A DNA stretch of 64,000 nt from Sequoia sempervirens (taxonomy: Eukaryota > Streptophyta > Pinopsida > Cupressales > Cupressaceae): positions 209,743,394 to 209,807,393 of the forward strand of contig VDFB02358134.1 in assembly GCA_007258455.2 (NCBI GenBank), read 5' to 3'. The stretch's first letter is position 1. The number at the start of each line of letters is the position of its first letter. A model generated the notes under the pieces. That model did no database searches and was not told where the DNA came from. It saw only the letters and a list, made by a program, of their open reading frames with translations. The translations under genes and the position numbers were made by a program. Below, piece by piece: positions 22,191-34,229 of the stretch.

Positions 22191-23489
22191 GAAGCAATAG
22201 AAACAATGGATCTTGAGTGTAAATGTTGAACATACCATTTCAAGCTTCGTAGAGGAGACTACTGTTTTCGTTGTAGTTATTTTGGTATTGGGGAGTTGAG
22301 TGAGATGGTGCAAAAAAATTTTAAGGTATGGTGCTAAGGGTAAAGCTGTATTGCATATGTATAGCTTGCAATTTGATACATTTTTTGCATATATAAAGTT
22401 GTTTCAGAACTTCTTCAGAGATATTTCCAAGGCAAAGCAACATTCATATTGGCATAAAATAGTTGATAGAAAAGGTACAATCTCTTTTATTATTTCCTGT
22501 AGTTTGTCTGCTTTGTTGCTGCTCGTCAATTAATTGTATCGAGTCCATTAACCAAAAGTAGTCTTCTTATGCAACACTAGTAGTGAATGGTTGTATTTGG
22601 TTTTGTGTATGGTTGCAATAGTGCTTAAATTGTATTAGTTAGAAGGCATCATGTTTTGCGGCTTTCAGGCATTTCAGAGTAGTGAAAAATTGACTCTCAT
22701 TTTCAAATTTTATTGTAGTAGTGGATATTTCCAATTTTGCTTTTGAGATTGCATGTTTTTTGTTAAGCAGTAGATATTGCATAATTTTTTAGGCAAAAAA
22801 ATCTAGTTTGGCATGTCTTCCTAAATAGAGAATGATGTGACCTAGTTATCGGAAGAATCTTCATGGATATTGCATTTTTTTTATAATAAGGAATTAATAG
22901 GATAATGGTTCTAGACACTCTATAGAACAAATGTTGTGCTTAACTGGGAGCAAGTAAAAACATGTCTTCATTGAAATTTTAACTTATTTTAATGGATGTG
23001 GGAACTTTATAGTATGAATGTAATAAGACACGAGGAAGAATCCCTTCATTCCTCCCCCCTATTTAATGAAGGGAGATTTTTGAAGTATGCCTTTATTCCT
23101 CTGCTCTCTATTATGATATTCAAAATTTTACAATTTACTAGAATCTCTTATTGGCTTTAAACATTTTTTTTATTGCAGCAAAAATTCGACACTCACCAAT
23201 ACTAATGGCCTTTAGTTCAAGGCATTTTAATTACATGGATGCTATATAGTTTTGTATATTAGCTTGGTTAAGATTTTTTATCATTTTAGAATTTTTTTGA
23301 GGTCACTTGGATATAATTAATACTTAGTGGATTATTTATAATCATGAGAAATAAATTCCTATGAACACTAGAACAATGAAATTTGAATCAAAACTAAACA
23401 TTGAATCATAATGAATCATTACAACATGCTTCCCAAAAAATTTACAAAATTTAGGTTCAATTCCAGTTAAAATAGATAGCAAGATGTAG
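22191..23489. other. No gene recognised; left flank of C2
   Basis: AT-rich DNA with one 77-codon open frame (22,300-22,533) of no known family. I looked for resistance-gene sequence to match the LRR fragment at the other end of C2 and found none. Confidence 0.4.
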
Positions 23490-23851
23490 TGTTGGAAAAT
23501 CAACCAATAAGGGTAAAATACAAGAAGGTTACATTGGAGAGAAAGGTATCTGCTTGTTCCTTTAAAATAATTCTTGGTCTTCCTTCTTGTGTTTCCTCAT
23601 ATTCTTGTTTCATGTTTTTCTTTGGAAACATTATGAACTTGATTATTTTTTTTGGAGAGTTGACATTGTTGTTAGTGATTGTATTAGAAACATAAATTAA
23701 TAAAGAGTTTCCCCTACTTTGAGAGTGGATGGAGCCATCCTAACAAACCACTATAAATTTCTATGTTCTTCTTATTGATGTGTTGGTCTTTAGTTTTCCA
23801 ATTAATTTATCATATTTTTATTCTATTTATATTGTTGTAATTTGATCAACA
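23490..23851 (+). repeat. C2 5' LTR
   Basis: It starts TGTTGG and ends TCAACA. From 23,576 it aligns with 34,312 onward (CTTCCTTCTTGTG, TTTTTCTTTGGAAACATTATG, CCACTATAAATTT, GTGTTGGTCTTTAGT). The first ~85 bases are poorly conserved between the two copies. Confidence 0.75.
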
Positions 23852-23869
23852 ATTTGCATTAGAGCCTGG
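23852..23869 (+). other. C2 primer binding site, tRNA-iMet type
   Basis: ATTTGCATTAGAGCCTGG follows the LTR end directly. It differs by a few bases from the TGGTATCAGAGCC site, complementary to the 3' end of initiator tRNA-Met, that copia elements use to prime minus-strand synthesis. Confidence 0.65.
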
Positions 23870-23929
23870 TGAAGAAGCTCGGTAGTGAAGTAGTTTATTG
23901 GAAATCGACAAATAATTTCTAAAAGTATG

Positions 23930-24720
23930 GAAGATGCAGATAAGTGGAAGATTGAGAAGTTTGCTGGATAGAACTTTAGATTGTGGAAGGTTTAGATGGA
24001 ATCACTATTGATTAATCAGGATCTCTCACTTGCATTGCTTGGAAAAACTAAGGGAAAAGGTTCAATGTTGGACAAAGATTGGGAGAAAATGGATATGAAA
24101 GTAAGGGCAACTATTTTTCTTTCATTGTCCAACAACATGCTATTCAATGTTTCAACTAAGAAGACAACTAAAGAGCTTTGGGATAAATTCCCCAACATGT
24201 ACGAGATAGCATCGACATCAAACAAGGTATTCATCATGAAAAAGATATACAATTTGAAAATGAGAGAAGGTGAGATCATGTCATATCACCTCAATGAATT
24301 CAATACCTTGGTCACCCAATTGATTTCAGTGGGTATCAATTTAGATGATGAAAATAAAGAAATTATTTTATTATGTTCTTTACTAAATAGTTGGGAAGGA
24401 GTGCTAATGGCAGTTAGCACTTTTGGTGGCTTCCAAAACTAAATTAAAATTTGATGATGTTGAAGGCACACTTCTCAATGAAAAGATGAGGAGAAAAAAT
24501 CAAGAAGCCTCATCTAGTGACGGTTTGACTACTATAAATACTAGCAATAGGGGAAGGAGTCAAGATAGAGTTAGAAATAATAATAGAAGGAAGTTCAAAT
24601 CTGCTCCAAAATTGAAGTCCAGGGGAAAAAATGGTGCTTGTTGGTTTTGTGGCAAATCGGATCACACCAAAAAAGAATTGTTGGAACTACAAAAAGGCAC
24701 AAGACAAGGTGAGCAATAAT
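23930..24720 (+). pseudogene. C2 Gag with zinc knuckle
   Basis: From near 23,930 the frame covers KWKIEKFAG-like sequence, then 23,996-24,442 (LWDKFPNMYEIAST, MKKIYNLKMREGEIMSYHLN, FNTLVTQLISVGINLDDENK). This is the copia Gag (UBN2-type) capsid region. A shift near 24,430 leads to an Arg/Lys-rich stretch and the knuckle CWFCGKSDHTKK. The last Cys of the knuckle lies in the next frame (KKNCWNYKK), so a frameshift cuts through the CCHC motif. Gag forms the particle and binds RNA. Confidence 0.82.
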
Positions 24721-24950
24721 GAAGTAAATGTTGTAGATGATGGTGTTTTGGTTTTTTCCACAAGTGACACTACTATAGATTTGTGGGTTCTCGATTCCAG
24801 TGCCTCCTTCCACGCTCTCCATGTTGGGGTGATTTCACAAATTACCAAGAAGGTAAGTTCAGTAGAGTGTTTCTAAGGGATAATAAAGAATGTGAAATCA
24901 TAGGAAAGGGTTATGTGATGTTGCATTTTTAAAATGGAAATAAATGGATT
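24720..24950 (+). pseudogene. C2 aspartic protease
   Basis: The frame at 24,631-24,876 gives LWVLDSSASFHALH. Copia protease normally has WVLDSGAS-x-H. The catalytic D-S-G is D-S-S here. A stop follows VECF at 24,876. Confidence 0.78.
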
Positions 24951-25451
24951 TTGAAAGATGTGAGACATGTTCCTATGCTGAAACGTAATTTAATATCATT
25001 GAGCCAATTTTATGCTCAAGGTTGTAATGCCAAATTTTCTTTAGATACTTGGAAAGTAACCAAGGGTATTTTGGTGCTTGCAAAGGGAAATAAATTAGGT
25101 AATCTATATGTTTTAGAGTGCCATGGTGAAGTGGGAGCTATAATGGTGGTTGTAGACATCTGTTTAGATCTTTGGCATAAGAGGCTTGGGAATATGAGAA
25201 ATAAGGGTCTTGAAGTCATGCTTCAAACGAATCAACTTCAAGGCCTTAAATTAGTTGATTTGGAGTTATGTGAGCATTTCCTTTGTGGCAAGTAGATTCA
25301 AACTGGCTTCTTAAAGATTGGTCATGAGAGGAAATCTACACCTTTGGAGCTTGTGCACCCTAATGTTTTTGGTTTGTCAGAGGTAACCTCTTTTGGAGAT
25401 GCTAACTATTTTGTTACCTTTCTTGATGATTTCACTCACAAAGTTTGGATT
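24951..25451 (+). pseudogene. C2 integrase N-terminal part, cut by C3
   Basis: It has DVRHVPMLKRNLISLSQ, then the zinc-binding LWHKRLGNMRNKGLEVM and CEHFLCGK (HHCC), then ELVHPNVFG, where copia integrase has H-[ST]-D-[VL]-x-G, so the first catalytic Asp is Asn. The core goes on with YFVTFLDDFTHKVWI and stops at 25,451, where the C3 LTR begins. The remaining catalytic core is not seen between C3 and the RT. Confidence 0.82.
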
Positions 25452-26878
25452 TGTTGGAAAAAAAAGGATAGACAACTGAGAGGGGGGGTGAATCAGTTGT
25501 CATAGATTATTTAAACTTTTTCAAACTTTACTTAATATTAGATCTGATGAATGAACAATAAACCATAAAAAATGAACACATCTAAAGCATAGAGAACACC
25601 GAGATTTTTTACATGGAAACCCTATTAGGGGAAAAACCATGGTGGATGTTAGTCCATGAGATTATACCCTGTTAAAAGTATAATGAAAAATAATGGGAAT
25701 GCATATGCATTCAGGTACACTGCCTAGAGCTCACTGCTCAAATACAAAAGGGCTCACTACCCAACAATACACAACAATATGGAATAGATCCACAGAGTAT
25801 GAACTAAGAAAATAGCTTCTACACAAGCTTGATTACAGTTATAGTTAAGCACAAAAAACCTTCTTCACACTTTGCTCAAACTTCTTCTCACTCTGCTATG
25901 TAAGCGAATGATTTGGAAACTATTCACACATCTATACTTTCTCCTACATACATTCAATCTTATACAAAGACTAAATTTTCTCAAACAATCTCTCTTATAT
26001 ATCCACAACAAGGAATTACATCAACAACCTTGTCGGCCAAAAATATAAAACATATTTTCAATGTCAGCCCAAATTCATAAATAAATTTTCAATGTGGATC
26101 AAACACCATTTGCTAATATCATGATAATACCCAAAATAATATCCTCAAGCATGCCAAACATTAAAATTTTAATCTCCAAGGATCCACAACACGTTACAAC
26201 CATCATGTCGGCCAAGAACATGAAAACTTGAACATACCAAGAAAAAATATTTGACCATAAGCACACTGATCAATGCGGACATGCAACAAAGATAGAGCAT
26301 GATCTAGAAACATCCATGAACACAAAGAAATAATAGGGAAACATCTTCAGTAGCTAGAATTACTAGAATTATACCAACTTTAATCAAGAACACTAACAGA
26401 GACCACATAAACACTATCAGAACACAGATCTTCATAACTCAAACAAATCTTCATGCAGACCTTTGAAACTTCCAGTGGATGGAATAGATGCACTCATAAA
26501 TGAACCCTTTAGTCCACAATAGTTGACCTTCAACATATAGAAAAAGACACCTCCATGACCTTCATAGTTCCACTGGGAACCTACAATACTTTCTTTTACA
26601 ATTTTCTCAATATCCTCAACATATACAACCTTCAATACATCAAATGCTAATAGTGTTGACATCAATGGCAACCACAGATCAAAAACACAACCACAACATC
26701 CAAAAATACCCCCTTTGGTGTTGATGGCAACACATGCTGTGAAAAACACCATCAACACAACTTTTAATTAGCACTTACTCTTCCTTAGATTCTAAATCTT
26801 CTTCCTTGACTTCTTCTGAAAGATATTCTCCCCATAAAACTTTTTACTCCAGATAAGAAACATTTTTTCACATGACTC
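25452..26878 (-). repeat. C3 3' LTR (inner border approximate)
   Basis: The outer end is TG at 25,452. The inner side meets a minus-strand polypurine tract (CTCCCCCTTTGAC on the + strand at 26,881-26,893), similar to the C1 tract. The exact inner end between ~26,762 and 26,878 is unclear because the LTR does not end in a clean CA-type border there. Confidence 0.55.
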
Positions 26879-27059
26879 TTCTCCCCCTTTGACATCAATG
26901 ACAAAGATAAGCATTATCTTCCCACATTCAAGCTTTGAACCACATATCTGCACATCTAAGTCCTACTCCACCTGAGTAGCAACCATGAAAACATCAATCC
27001 GGATCAGAATATACTTTGAAGCATACAAATTGATGCAAGTTAAAGCATCTTTAGTTCAT

Positions 27060-27720
27060 ATCAAGAGGGGTAATAACCCCTAGTATTCCTCTGAGATACT
27101 CAAAAGTATCCTTCAACAATAGCTTGGTGAAAATGTATGAAATCTAATCTTTGGTAGGCACATACTTCAGTCTAACTTCTTTCTCACTCACTTTTTCTCT
27201 TAAGAAGTGAAACTTGATTGATATATGCTTGGTTTTAGAGTGTAGCACCAAATTCATTGATATGTTTATTGCACTTGAGTTGTCACAGTATATAGCAATA
27301 GTTTCATCATATACTACTTTGATATCTTTCAACATCTATTTCATCCACATCACTTGAGTACAGTTGTTTGCAGCAACAATATACTCTACCTCATTAGGAG
27401 ATAGAGAAATGGAATTCTTCTTTTTGCTCAACCAAGACACCAACTTCTTCCCTAGGAAGAAGGCACCACCACTTTTACTCTTCATGTCATCTACATCTCT
27501 TTCCCAATCTGCATTAGTATATGCATTCAAAGTAATATCATCATCCTTAGGATACCAAAGTCCAAAATCAACTATTCCTTTCAAATACTTGAAGATTCTC
27601 TTAACAAAAGTCACGTTAGGCTCTTTTGGATCAGCCTAAAATCTAGCAACCATACATACAACATTCATAATGTCCAGTCTAGTCTGAGTTAAATACAAAA
27701 ATCCACCAATCATTGACATT
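27060..27720 (-). pseudogene. C3 RNase H and RT C-terminus
   Basis: The minus frame holds SMIGGFLYLTQTRLDIMNVV (RT end), then TFVKRIFKYLKGIVDFGLWY, AYTNADWERDVDD, FFLGKKLVSWLSKKKNSISL, NEVEYIVAAN, IAIYCDNSSAINIS and KTKHISIKFHFLREKV, and ends near RLKYVPTKD. The D, E and D residues of copia RNase H are present. The sequence is close to C1 RNase H (FFLGRRLVSWLSKKKDSVSL). Frame 27,336-27,614 is intact; a stop at 27,334 separates the last part. Confidence 0.85.
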
Positions 27721-27724
27721 TATA

Positions 27725-29480
27725 AACATAACACATCTTCAAATGCATATATCGATGTTGAGTTCTTTGATAATGGTCCTAAGCATTTCCAATATTTTCA
27801 TTTGCAACGTCCCCCTATTTTTGTGCTACTTGGAAATGTTACCCAGGGGGTATGTGCAAGGTCATCATGGAAAAAAAAGGCCCTTAAGTGGCAAAAAATT
27901 CAAAAAAATCAGAGTTAGGAAACTTGACGTAAAAATTTGAATAAGTTATCTATATTATTTCAAAAATATATAAGAATAGAATTTGTAGCAAATTGAATGT
28001 AGTTTCTAAACTACTAGATTTATTTATTTTTTAAAAAAATCTATTTGGTGGAAATTTAAAATTTTATTGCATTAGTACTTAAATTTTAGGGAAAAAATAA
28101 GTAGGTGTCTGTCTAACCACCCTAACTACAATAAAATGATAATATTTTTTTATAATATTTTAGATACAAGTAGAGGGCTCATATCTTGATGTGATGCATA
28201 TTTTTTTGTTATTTTTTTCCAAGTAAATAATTAATTACGAAAATTTTATTACAAATTTTAAAAAATAAAAAAACTCGTATATCTAACCACTTTAACTTGG
28301 TCAAAAATTTATGAAATTTAGTTCTTTTTTTTTTAATCCTATAGTATGCGAAGCATAGAATGTGACACATGTTTTGGATTCAAAAGTATGATACCATTTA
28401 AAAGCTATATATGTTTTTCTATCAGCCTATCAATTAGGACTTTACTTGTAATTCAAATAGAAAATAAATAATAATTATTTATTAAATTCATAGTAATGCA
28501 TAATTTATATTGGTCGACAACTGAGAATCTCCTTTAAAAGCCCTTTTCATTTCATCAATTTTGGGTTAAAAAAAAGTCATCAGCCATATACTGTACAAAA
28601 ACCCCTCATATCGCCACTTTTTCGCCCATCATGATCTTGCACATACCCCAAGAACTAAATGTTAGTTTTCAACCTTCTAATGTTTGTGTGTAGCATCATA
28701 CTTATGCACAACCATCAAAAAATGCTTCGTAGCATCTGGTAAATGATAATGCATAGTCATCTTCTAGATCATTGCCTATTAATGTTTGTTTTCCACCTCC
28801 CATATCTTATTCACAAATTGATTCATAGCCTTTAGATTTGAATTTGCAACCTCTAAATGTTTCTTCATTGCCAGTAATAAATACTGTGCAACCTCCATTT
28901 GGTCAAATGCAGTTGTTTGACAGTTCATCGATGCCTCCTAGTATTAATCCTACTAGCCTAAATATTCATACGTAGCCTTTCCTTTTTGTTGTGTTACCTC
29001 CTCAAGGTCTTATGTAGCTAAGTTGCAAGGTAATTTGGGGTCAACAATTGGTAATACACAATTTGGAAGTAATACAATTGGTAGTCAATCACTACTTTTG
29101 TTTGTTTCAACACATCCTCATAATGTTGTGGAGTCATCTACTACACATCCCAATACATATCTACCAGAATCTCATATCCAAAGATAGGGTATGCTAAGTA
29201 ATAAGGAATAGGGTAGTGTGCAGCCACAGGGGAGTGAGCATCAACATTAGTTACAAAGAATGAATTTGGTAGACAAAAATTTGCAAGAATAGGCTCCTCA
29301 ATTAAGGAGGTCTACCTGGGAGAGAAGGTGTCCTGTTGGTGTTTTTTCTAGTAGAACCTTGAAATACTCTAAAGGGTAGCCAACCCTTATGCTCAAGAAT
29401 CTTCAAAGTCAGTGGGCAATAAATGAGTAAGGATTATGAGGCCCTTACTCCTACTCTTTAGGCTTTGTGAAACCTACGAG
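27725..29480 (+). pseudogene. Unidentified Pro/Gln/Asn-rich coding relic, split by MITE-B
   Basis: On either side of MITE-B the + strand has a frame with scattered stops: VEFFDNGPKHFQYFHLQ and PPIFVLLGNVTQ before it, and LPINVCFPPPISYSQID, PLDLNLQPLNVSSLPVIN, VQPPFGQMQLFDSSSMPP and INPTSLNIHT after it. Composition looks like an intrinsically disordered protein. I do not recognise the family. It could be a host gene exon or a transposon Gag. Confidence 0.3.
27848..28648 (-). mobile_element. MITE-B: 801-bp TIR element
   Basis: It is the same family as MITE-A and MITE-C in the opposite orientation: its left end is GGGTATGTGCAAGGTCATCA and its right end TGATCTTGCACATACCC. Flanks are CAGG and CAAG, again one mismatch from a 4-bp duplication. 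Internal blocks such as GTCTGTCTAACCACC are shared with the inverse of the other copies. Confidence 0.82.
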
Positions 29481-30605
29481 GGTATTCCTTTTTGTGTTCA
29501 TGTGATGTTTAGTTATTTGAGAACACTTTTACACACAAATTAATTCCTATTAAGTGTAAATAGATGTTATTCATTAAAGATTTGGCTGACCTTTGAACAA
29601 ATTATTATCTACTACTAGGAATTAGGTGGAATTTCAGATTCATACATTGTAATTGAAAGTTTCTTTTTTATGATTTTCATTCTCATTTGAAATCTCTAGC
29701 CAAGTGCATTATTAGCTCATTTATCTTTAACATGTCCTAATGAAGAGACCAATGCTTCATCTATGGGATAATGGAGTCAAATTTATAACAACTAGTACAA
29801 TATATTAGTCATTTAATTCAAAAATTGGTGGACTATTGTCATACTACTTTGTACTTTTCAACTCACTATTTCTAGAACATAACTTCATACCAAATCCTAC
29901 ACTCTTTCCTCACAAACCTATGACCTTATTCTAGCATTTAATCAATTTTTTTTTCATAGAAGTAGAAATAAACCCACACATTCAATTAAAAAAATTGAAA
30001 ATAAACAAAAATACCATTGAACATTTCATTTATAATTTGCAAGAGAATTACATAGGAGAGTATACATTCTAGAACTAATATTTTCATCAATATCTATAGC
30101 TTCTATAAAACCATTTTAAGATCATTACATATGTGACTCAAACCCTAGACTTCCTACTATTTTTAATCATCAGTACTTTTTACAATATGTTTCTTCTTGA
30201 GCTTAACTTTTCACTCAAACCATCATGAGACTCAAAATTCAAACCTCCTATAATCAACCTTGAAATCTCTTTTCTAGAACAAGGGAGCAACAAGCATCAA
30301 GATGAATTACATTTACACTTCATTTTCATTTCAAAACTAATTTCCTTTAAATTTGAGATACCTCCTAGATGGTTACAATTTAATCATTTTATAACAAGGG
30401 AAGGAAAAAGAAAAAGAATCCACATAGTTAGTCGAGGTAGACCAAACAGCCTTCCAAAAGGCATTGTTGTCACAACATCAAAAATTGCACGTCCACACCA
30501 AACTGAGAAAATTCACCATCAAGACCAATGAAACAAACTAACAAACCAGTCAAAAGGAACCGAGTTAGCACAAAGGACAAAAACAAAAGCAATAGCTTAG
30601 AAAGA
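29481..30605. other. No gene recognised
   Basis: AT-rich DNA with only short, unsupported open frames. No repeat or element border was found. Confidence 0.4.
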
Positions 30606-30609
30606 AAAT

Positions 30610-31075
30610 GAGGTTCTACCCTGCTTTATCAGCAATAGAGTAAGCACACCCACTTGGTGTCCTTATTGAAATTGAAGTAGCTACCACCTCTTCCTCAACA
30701 GAATCATCGTAGGGTACCAATGAAAGAAGATAATGGCCATATTTAGGGCCAATTTCTCCTCCATCACCTGAAGATTTTTCAAAAACCTCAATGGGAGCAT
30801 TGTGCCTCCCTAGACAAGCCTTAGGACACTCACTCCTCTTTTTGCTCTCTTCTCAGGCTCGACCAATTTCTTCCCTTTAAACTTGGCCAATTCTTTTGAA
30901 ATGGTCATATTCCTCAAATTGTAGGTACTATGGACAATAGTCTTCTTATTCTTCTGACAAATACTTATTTTACCCTTTGGTGCTATAGGAATTCTCAATG
31001 TTCCAGGTTTAACTTCAAGAACATTGTCATAGGTTCTTGCATGTTGAGCCTTCTAGACCTTCTAACTAACATAAT
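30610..31075 (-). pseudogene. Unidentified protein relic, about 150 codons
   Basis: A minus-strand frame reads KAQHARTYDNVLEVKPGTLR, IPIAPKGKISICQKNKKT, then VHSTYNLRNMTISKELAKFK and GKKLVEPEKRAKR. After one frameshift near 30,838 it goes on with CPKACLGRHNAPIEVF, KSSGDGGEIGPKYGHYLLSL and VPYDDSVEEEVVATSI to a stop near 30,620. Balanced amino-acid use over ~150 codons suggests a former gene. I do not recognise it. It lies inside the interval that splits C2 and is not part of copia. Confidence 0.35.
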
Positions 31076-32589
31076 TAGCTTACTTGTTTCACTTGTCTTA
31101 CATAAAACAAGATACAAACCAATAGGCCACCTTATAGAAAATACACTAGCCTATACCCACATAGCACTTTTGCAAGAGGGAAAACATGAACTAGCCCAAT
31201 ACAAATCAACATAGATCACAATTGCAAGCTATAAAACCAAATGTTACCACCCTAGTGAACTAGAACACAATAGCTAAGCCATGCATAATTCAGAATGAAG
31301 TACATATGCACACTTACATACCTAGGGAAACCATGGTACTGTTGCTATGATTATTTGCTCAACACTCAAACCTTACTCCAATACTACAACAATTATTTTG
31401 GCTCTTTGATAATTGTAAATAGTGAGATAAAATATAATAAATCCTCATTAAGTAGACTAATTAGAGTGTGTAACAATTAATGACCACCCTGGCTCACATG
31501 AGTGAACATATAATCAATCACTCGATACTTAATCTCGCTCATCAATCATTTTGGATTTAAAACTTAATCAATGGAGCTCTTTAAGGATCATCACTTGCCT
31601 TTTCATCTGTACTTGGAAATAGTGATGACATCCTGAAAAGCCACCACATAGTTATCCACATCTCAACCATATCATTTGAAATTCTTTGGTTGTTGCAGAA
31701 GTTCCCTTATATCACCTCCAAACTTTAGCGACAAGCAATAAAATTCCACTGAAGGGAATATTTCTGGATGTATGCCCTATCGCCTATCACAAAAGAGTGG
31801 TTGAGCTACTTAAGTTTTTTGGTGAAAAAAAACTTCCTGACGATGCCTTCAAATAACCTAAGCCATCACTTGTCACCGTAATGAATTTGAGTTGAAGATT
31901 TCTTCGACGATGGGAAAATCTAGTGATTGGATGAAATTTAGACATGTGGCTACCATACCATTTCCTTCCATTCACTTCCATCACTCATTGCAAAAACTAG
32001 AAAAGGTTTTGAAACATTTCAACAATGGAATGATACAAAAATTACACACACATTACTCATTTCCAAAACAAATAGAAGGCTTGGAGGACTTTGGTGATAG
32101 GTGATGCAAAGGGAAACCAGGGTCCATTGCTTTTTGCCAAAATGAAACCACCAACAAAGACAACTTCAGTGATGGAAAAAAAACTTAAATGAATAGAGAT
32201 TTTCATGTGCAAATAAGATGTTCTTAAAAGGGGCCACATAAGGTTGATGAGATCTAGACCCTTAGGAATAAAACTTAAGACATCAGTCTTTTACTATGAA
32301 GTATTTTCCACCCAACTATAGGGAAATTAAAGCAATGGGAAAATAGTTAGTGACTGATGAACCTAAACCAAAGGGCCAATAAAAACATGATTCAGATGGC
32401 TCAAATTAGAACTTAGATGACCGAAAATTAGGTATAACAAGTCAATGGAGAAATACAACACCCCAGGGTTTGAGACATGTAAAATTTGAAACAAGGGCTT
32501 ATAAATTAAAACCTTAAACCTTAGCCATGGGAATAGAGGCAATAATTCATGACAAAGCAAGGAACCAACTCAAAATATCAAAAAATTTA
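31076..32589. other. No gene recognised
   Basis: Short open frames on the minus strand (31,787-31,984; 32,363-32,560) lack known motifs. The point where C2 resumes, expected here, is not marked by a clear border. Confidence 0.35.
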
Positions 32590-33700
32590 GAAGCTCTACC
32601 ATGTCCAACAAAATATGATGATTATGATCTACAATTTTTTGATTAGTTAGAGCCTACAACATTTAAACAAGCTTGTAAAGATGAAAATTCAATGAAATGG
32701 ATGGAGGAAATACAAGAAAAATTGGAATCTTTGAGAGAGAATGATACATGGGATTTGGTTACTCTTTTTCCATATCAAAAACCTCTGAAGAATAAATGGG
32801 TGTAGTAATTGAAAGAATAAGATGGAGGTCATAAATTCTACAGGGCTAGATAGGTTGTAAAGGAATTTGATTAGAAAAAGGGGATTGATTTTAATGAAAC
32901 TTTCTTAGTAGTTATTAAAGTGAGAACAATTCATGCTGTGTTGGGCATGGTAGCTATTTGGGACCTTGAGCTTGAGCAACTTGACATCAAAACAATCTTT
33001 CTTCATGGGGATATTGAAGAGGAGTTGTATATGGATTAGCCTAAAGGTTTTTCTAAATAGGGTCAGGAGCATTTATATTGTAAATTGAAGCAGAATTTGT
33101 ATGGGCTCAAGCAAGCCCCGAGGTAGTGGTATCTTAAATTTGATAGCTTCATGACTCAACAACATTTCAGTAATTGTGAATAAGACCTATGTGTTTATTA
33201 TAGTAAGCTTCCTAATGGTGAGTTTGTTATTCTTTTACTTTATGTTGATCATATGTTAGTTGTTGGCACTAGTGTGAGGATTATTCATGAATTAAAGAAA
33301 ATTTTAGCTCAACACTTTTCCATGAAAGATTTATGGGAAGCAAAGAGGATTCTTGGGAAGAATATAGTTAGGGATAGACAAAAGAGAGAAATCTAATTAT
33401 CTAAAGAAATATATATTTCCAAAGTTTTGGATAGGTTGAATATGACAAATTCCAAGCCTGTTGGTACTCCATTGGCTGATCATTTTTGCTTATCTTCGGC
33501 TATGTGTCCAAAAAATCAAGAAGATGAAGAAAAAATGATGGTTGTTCCATATTCATTAGCAATTGGCAGTCTCATGTAAGCCATGGTTTGTACTCATTTG
33601 GATATTTCTCATGTAGTGGGAGTTGTGAGAAGATTTATGAGTAATTTGGGTAAATCTCATTGGTAGGTAGTTTAGTGGATTTTACGATACTTGAAAGGTA
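32590..33700 (+). pseudogene. C2 reverse transcriptase
   Basis: Clear copia RT blocks: EPTTFKQACKDENSMKWMEE, ENDTWDLV, then GIDFNETFLVV, LEQLDIKTIFLHGDIEEELY, CKLKQNLYGLKQAPR, LPNGEFVILLLYVDHMLVVG and MKDLWEAKRILGKNIVRDR. The catalytic Y-V-D-D is Y-V-D-H, so the second Asp is lost. By my count 12 of about 18 in-frame stops from 32,640 to 33,860 are TAG; several stand where Gln is usual (for example in the PR-stop-WYLKF block). Confidence 0.88.
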
Positions 33701-34200
33701 CCTCTTATCATGTTTTATGTTTCGGAGGTAAGGAAATTTAGTTGTGAGGCTATGTTGATTTAGATATGGTTGGAGATTTGGATAAAATGAGGTTTACTAC
33801 GGCTTATTTTTTTACCTTTTTCGGGGTAGTGATCAGTTGGGTTTCTTAGTTGCAATAGGTGGTTTCACTTTCTTCTACCAAGGATAAATACATTGCTCTA
33901 ATTGAAGGAGTAAAGGAAATGATATGTTGTTGGGTGAATTGTGGTGTAAGAAATATGTTTTCACTTTGTTTTGTGATAGCAACAATACTATTCACTTGGC
34001 TAAGAATTCCACTTTTCATAATAGAACAAAGCAATAGAACTTAGATATCATTTCATTCACCATGTTCTTGATGAGGGTAAGCTACAAGTGGAGAAAATTG
34101 ATATTAAAGTGAACCCATCAGATTCTTTGATGAATGTTGTAGCAAGGGAGAAGTTCAAATTTTGTAGAGCTTCTCTTGGTATTCTAAAGAAGTGACAATA
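33700..34200 (+). pseudogene. C2 RNase H
   Basis: GYVDLDMVGDLD carries the first acidic site, ISWVS and VSLSSTKDKYIALIEG the second region (the usual Glu in TEAEY is Lys/Asp here). After a shift FCDSNNTIHLAKNSTFHNRT follows with the third. The end VAREKFKFCRASLGIL is a typical copia polyprotein C-terminus. At least three frames are needed to read it. Confidence 0.8.
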
Positions 34201-34229
34201 AGATTGAAGTAGGGGAATCTCTAGTCTCT

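Larger units (their letters stand above)
25452..27720 (-). mobile_element. C3: truncated copia element inside C2 integrase
   Basis: It is oriented on the minus strand. Its left border is an LTR starting TGTTGGAAAA with GACAACTGAGAGGGG and GTGAATCAGTTGTCA, the same family style as C1 (GACAACTGAGAAAGGG, GTGAATTAGTTGTCA). RNase H and the last part of RT follow to ~27,720. The rest of RT, integrase, gag and the 5' LTR are missing. The element is therefore cut off on its 5' side. Confidence 0.78.
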
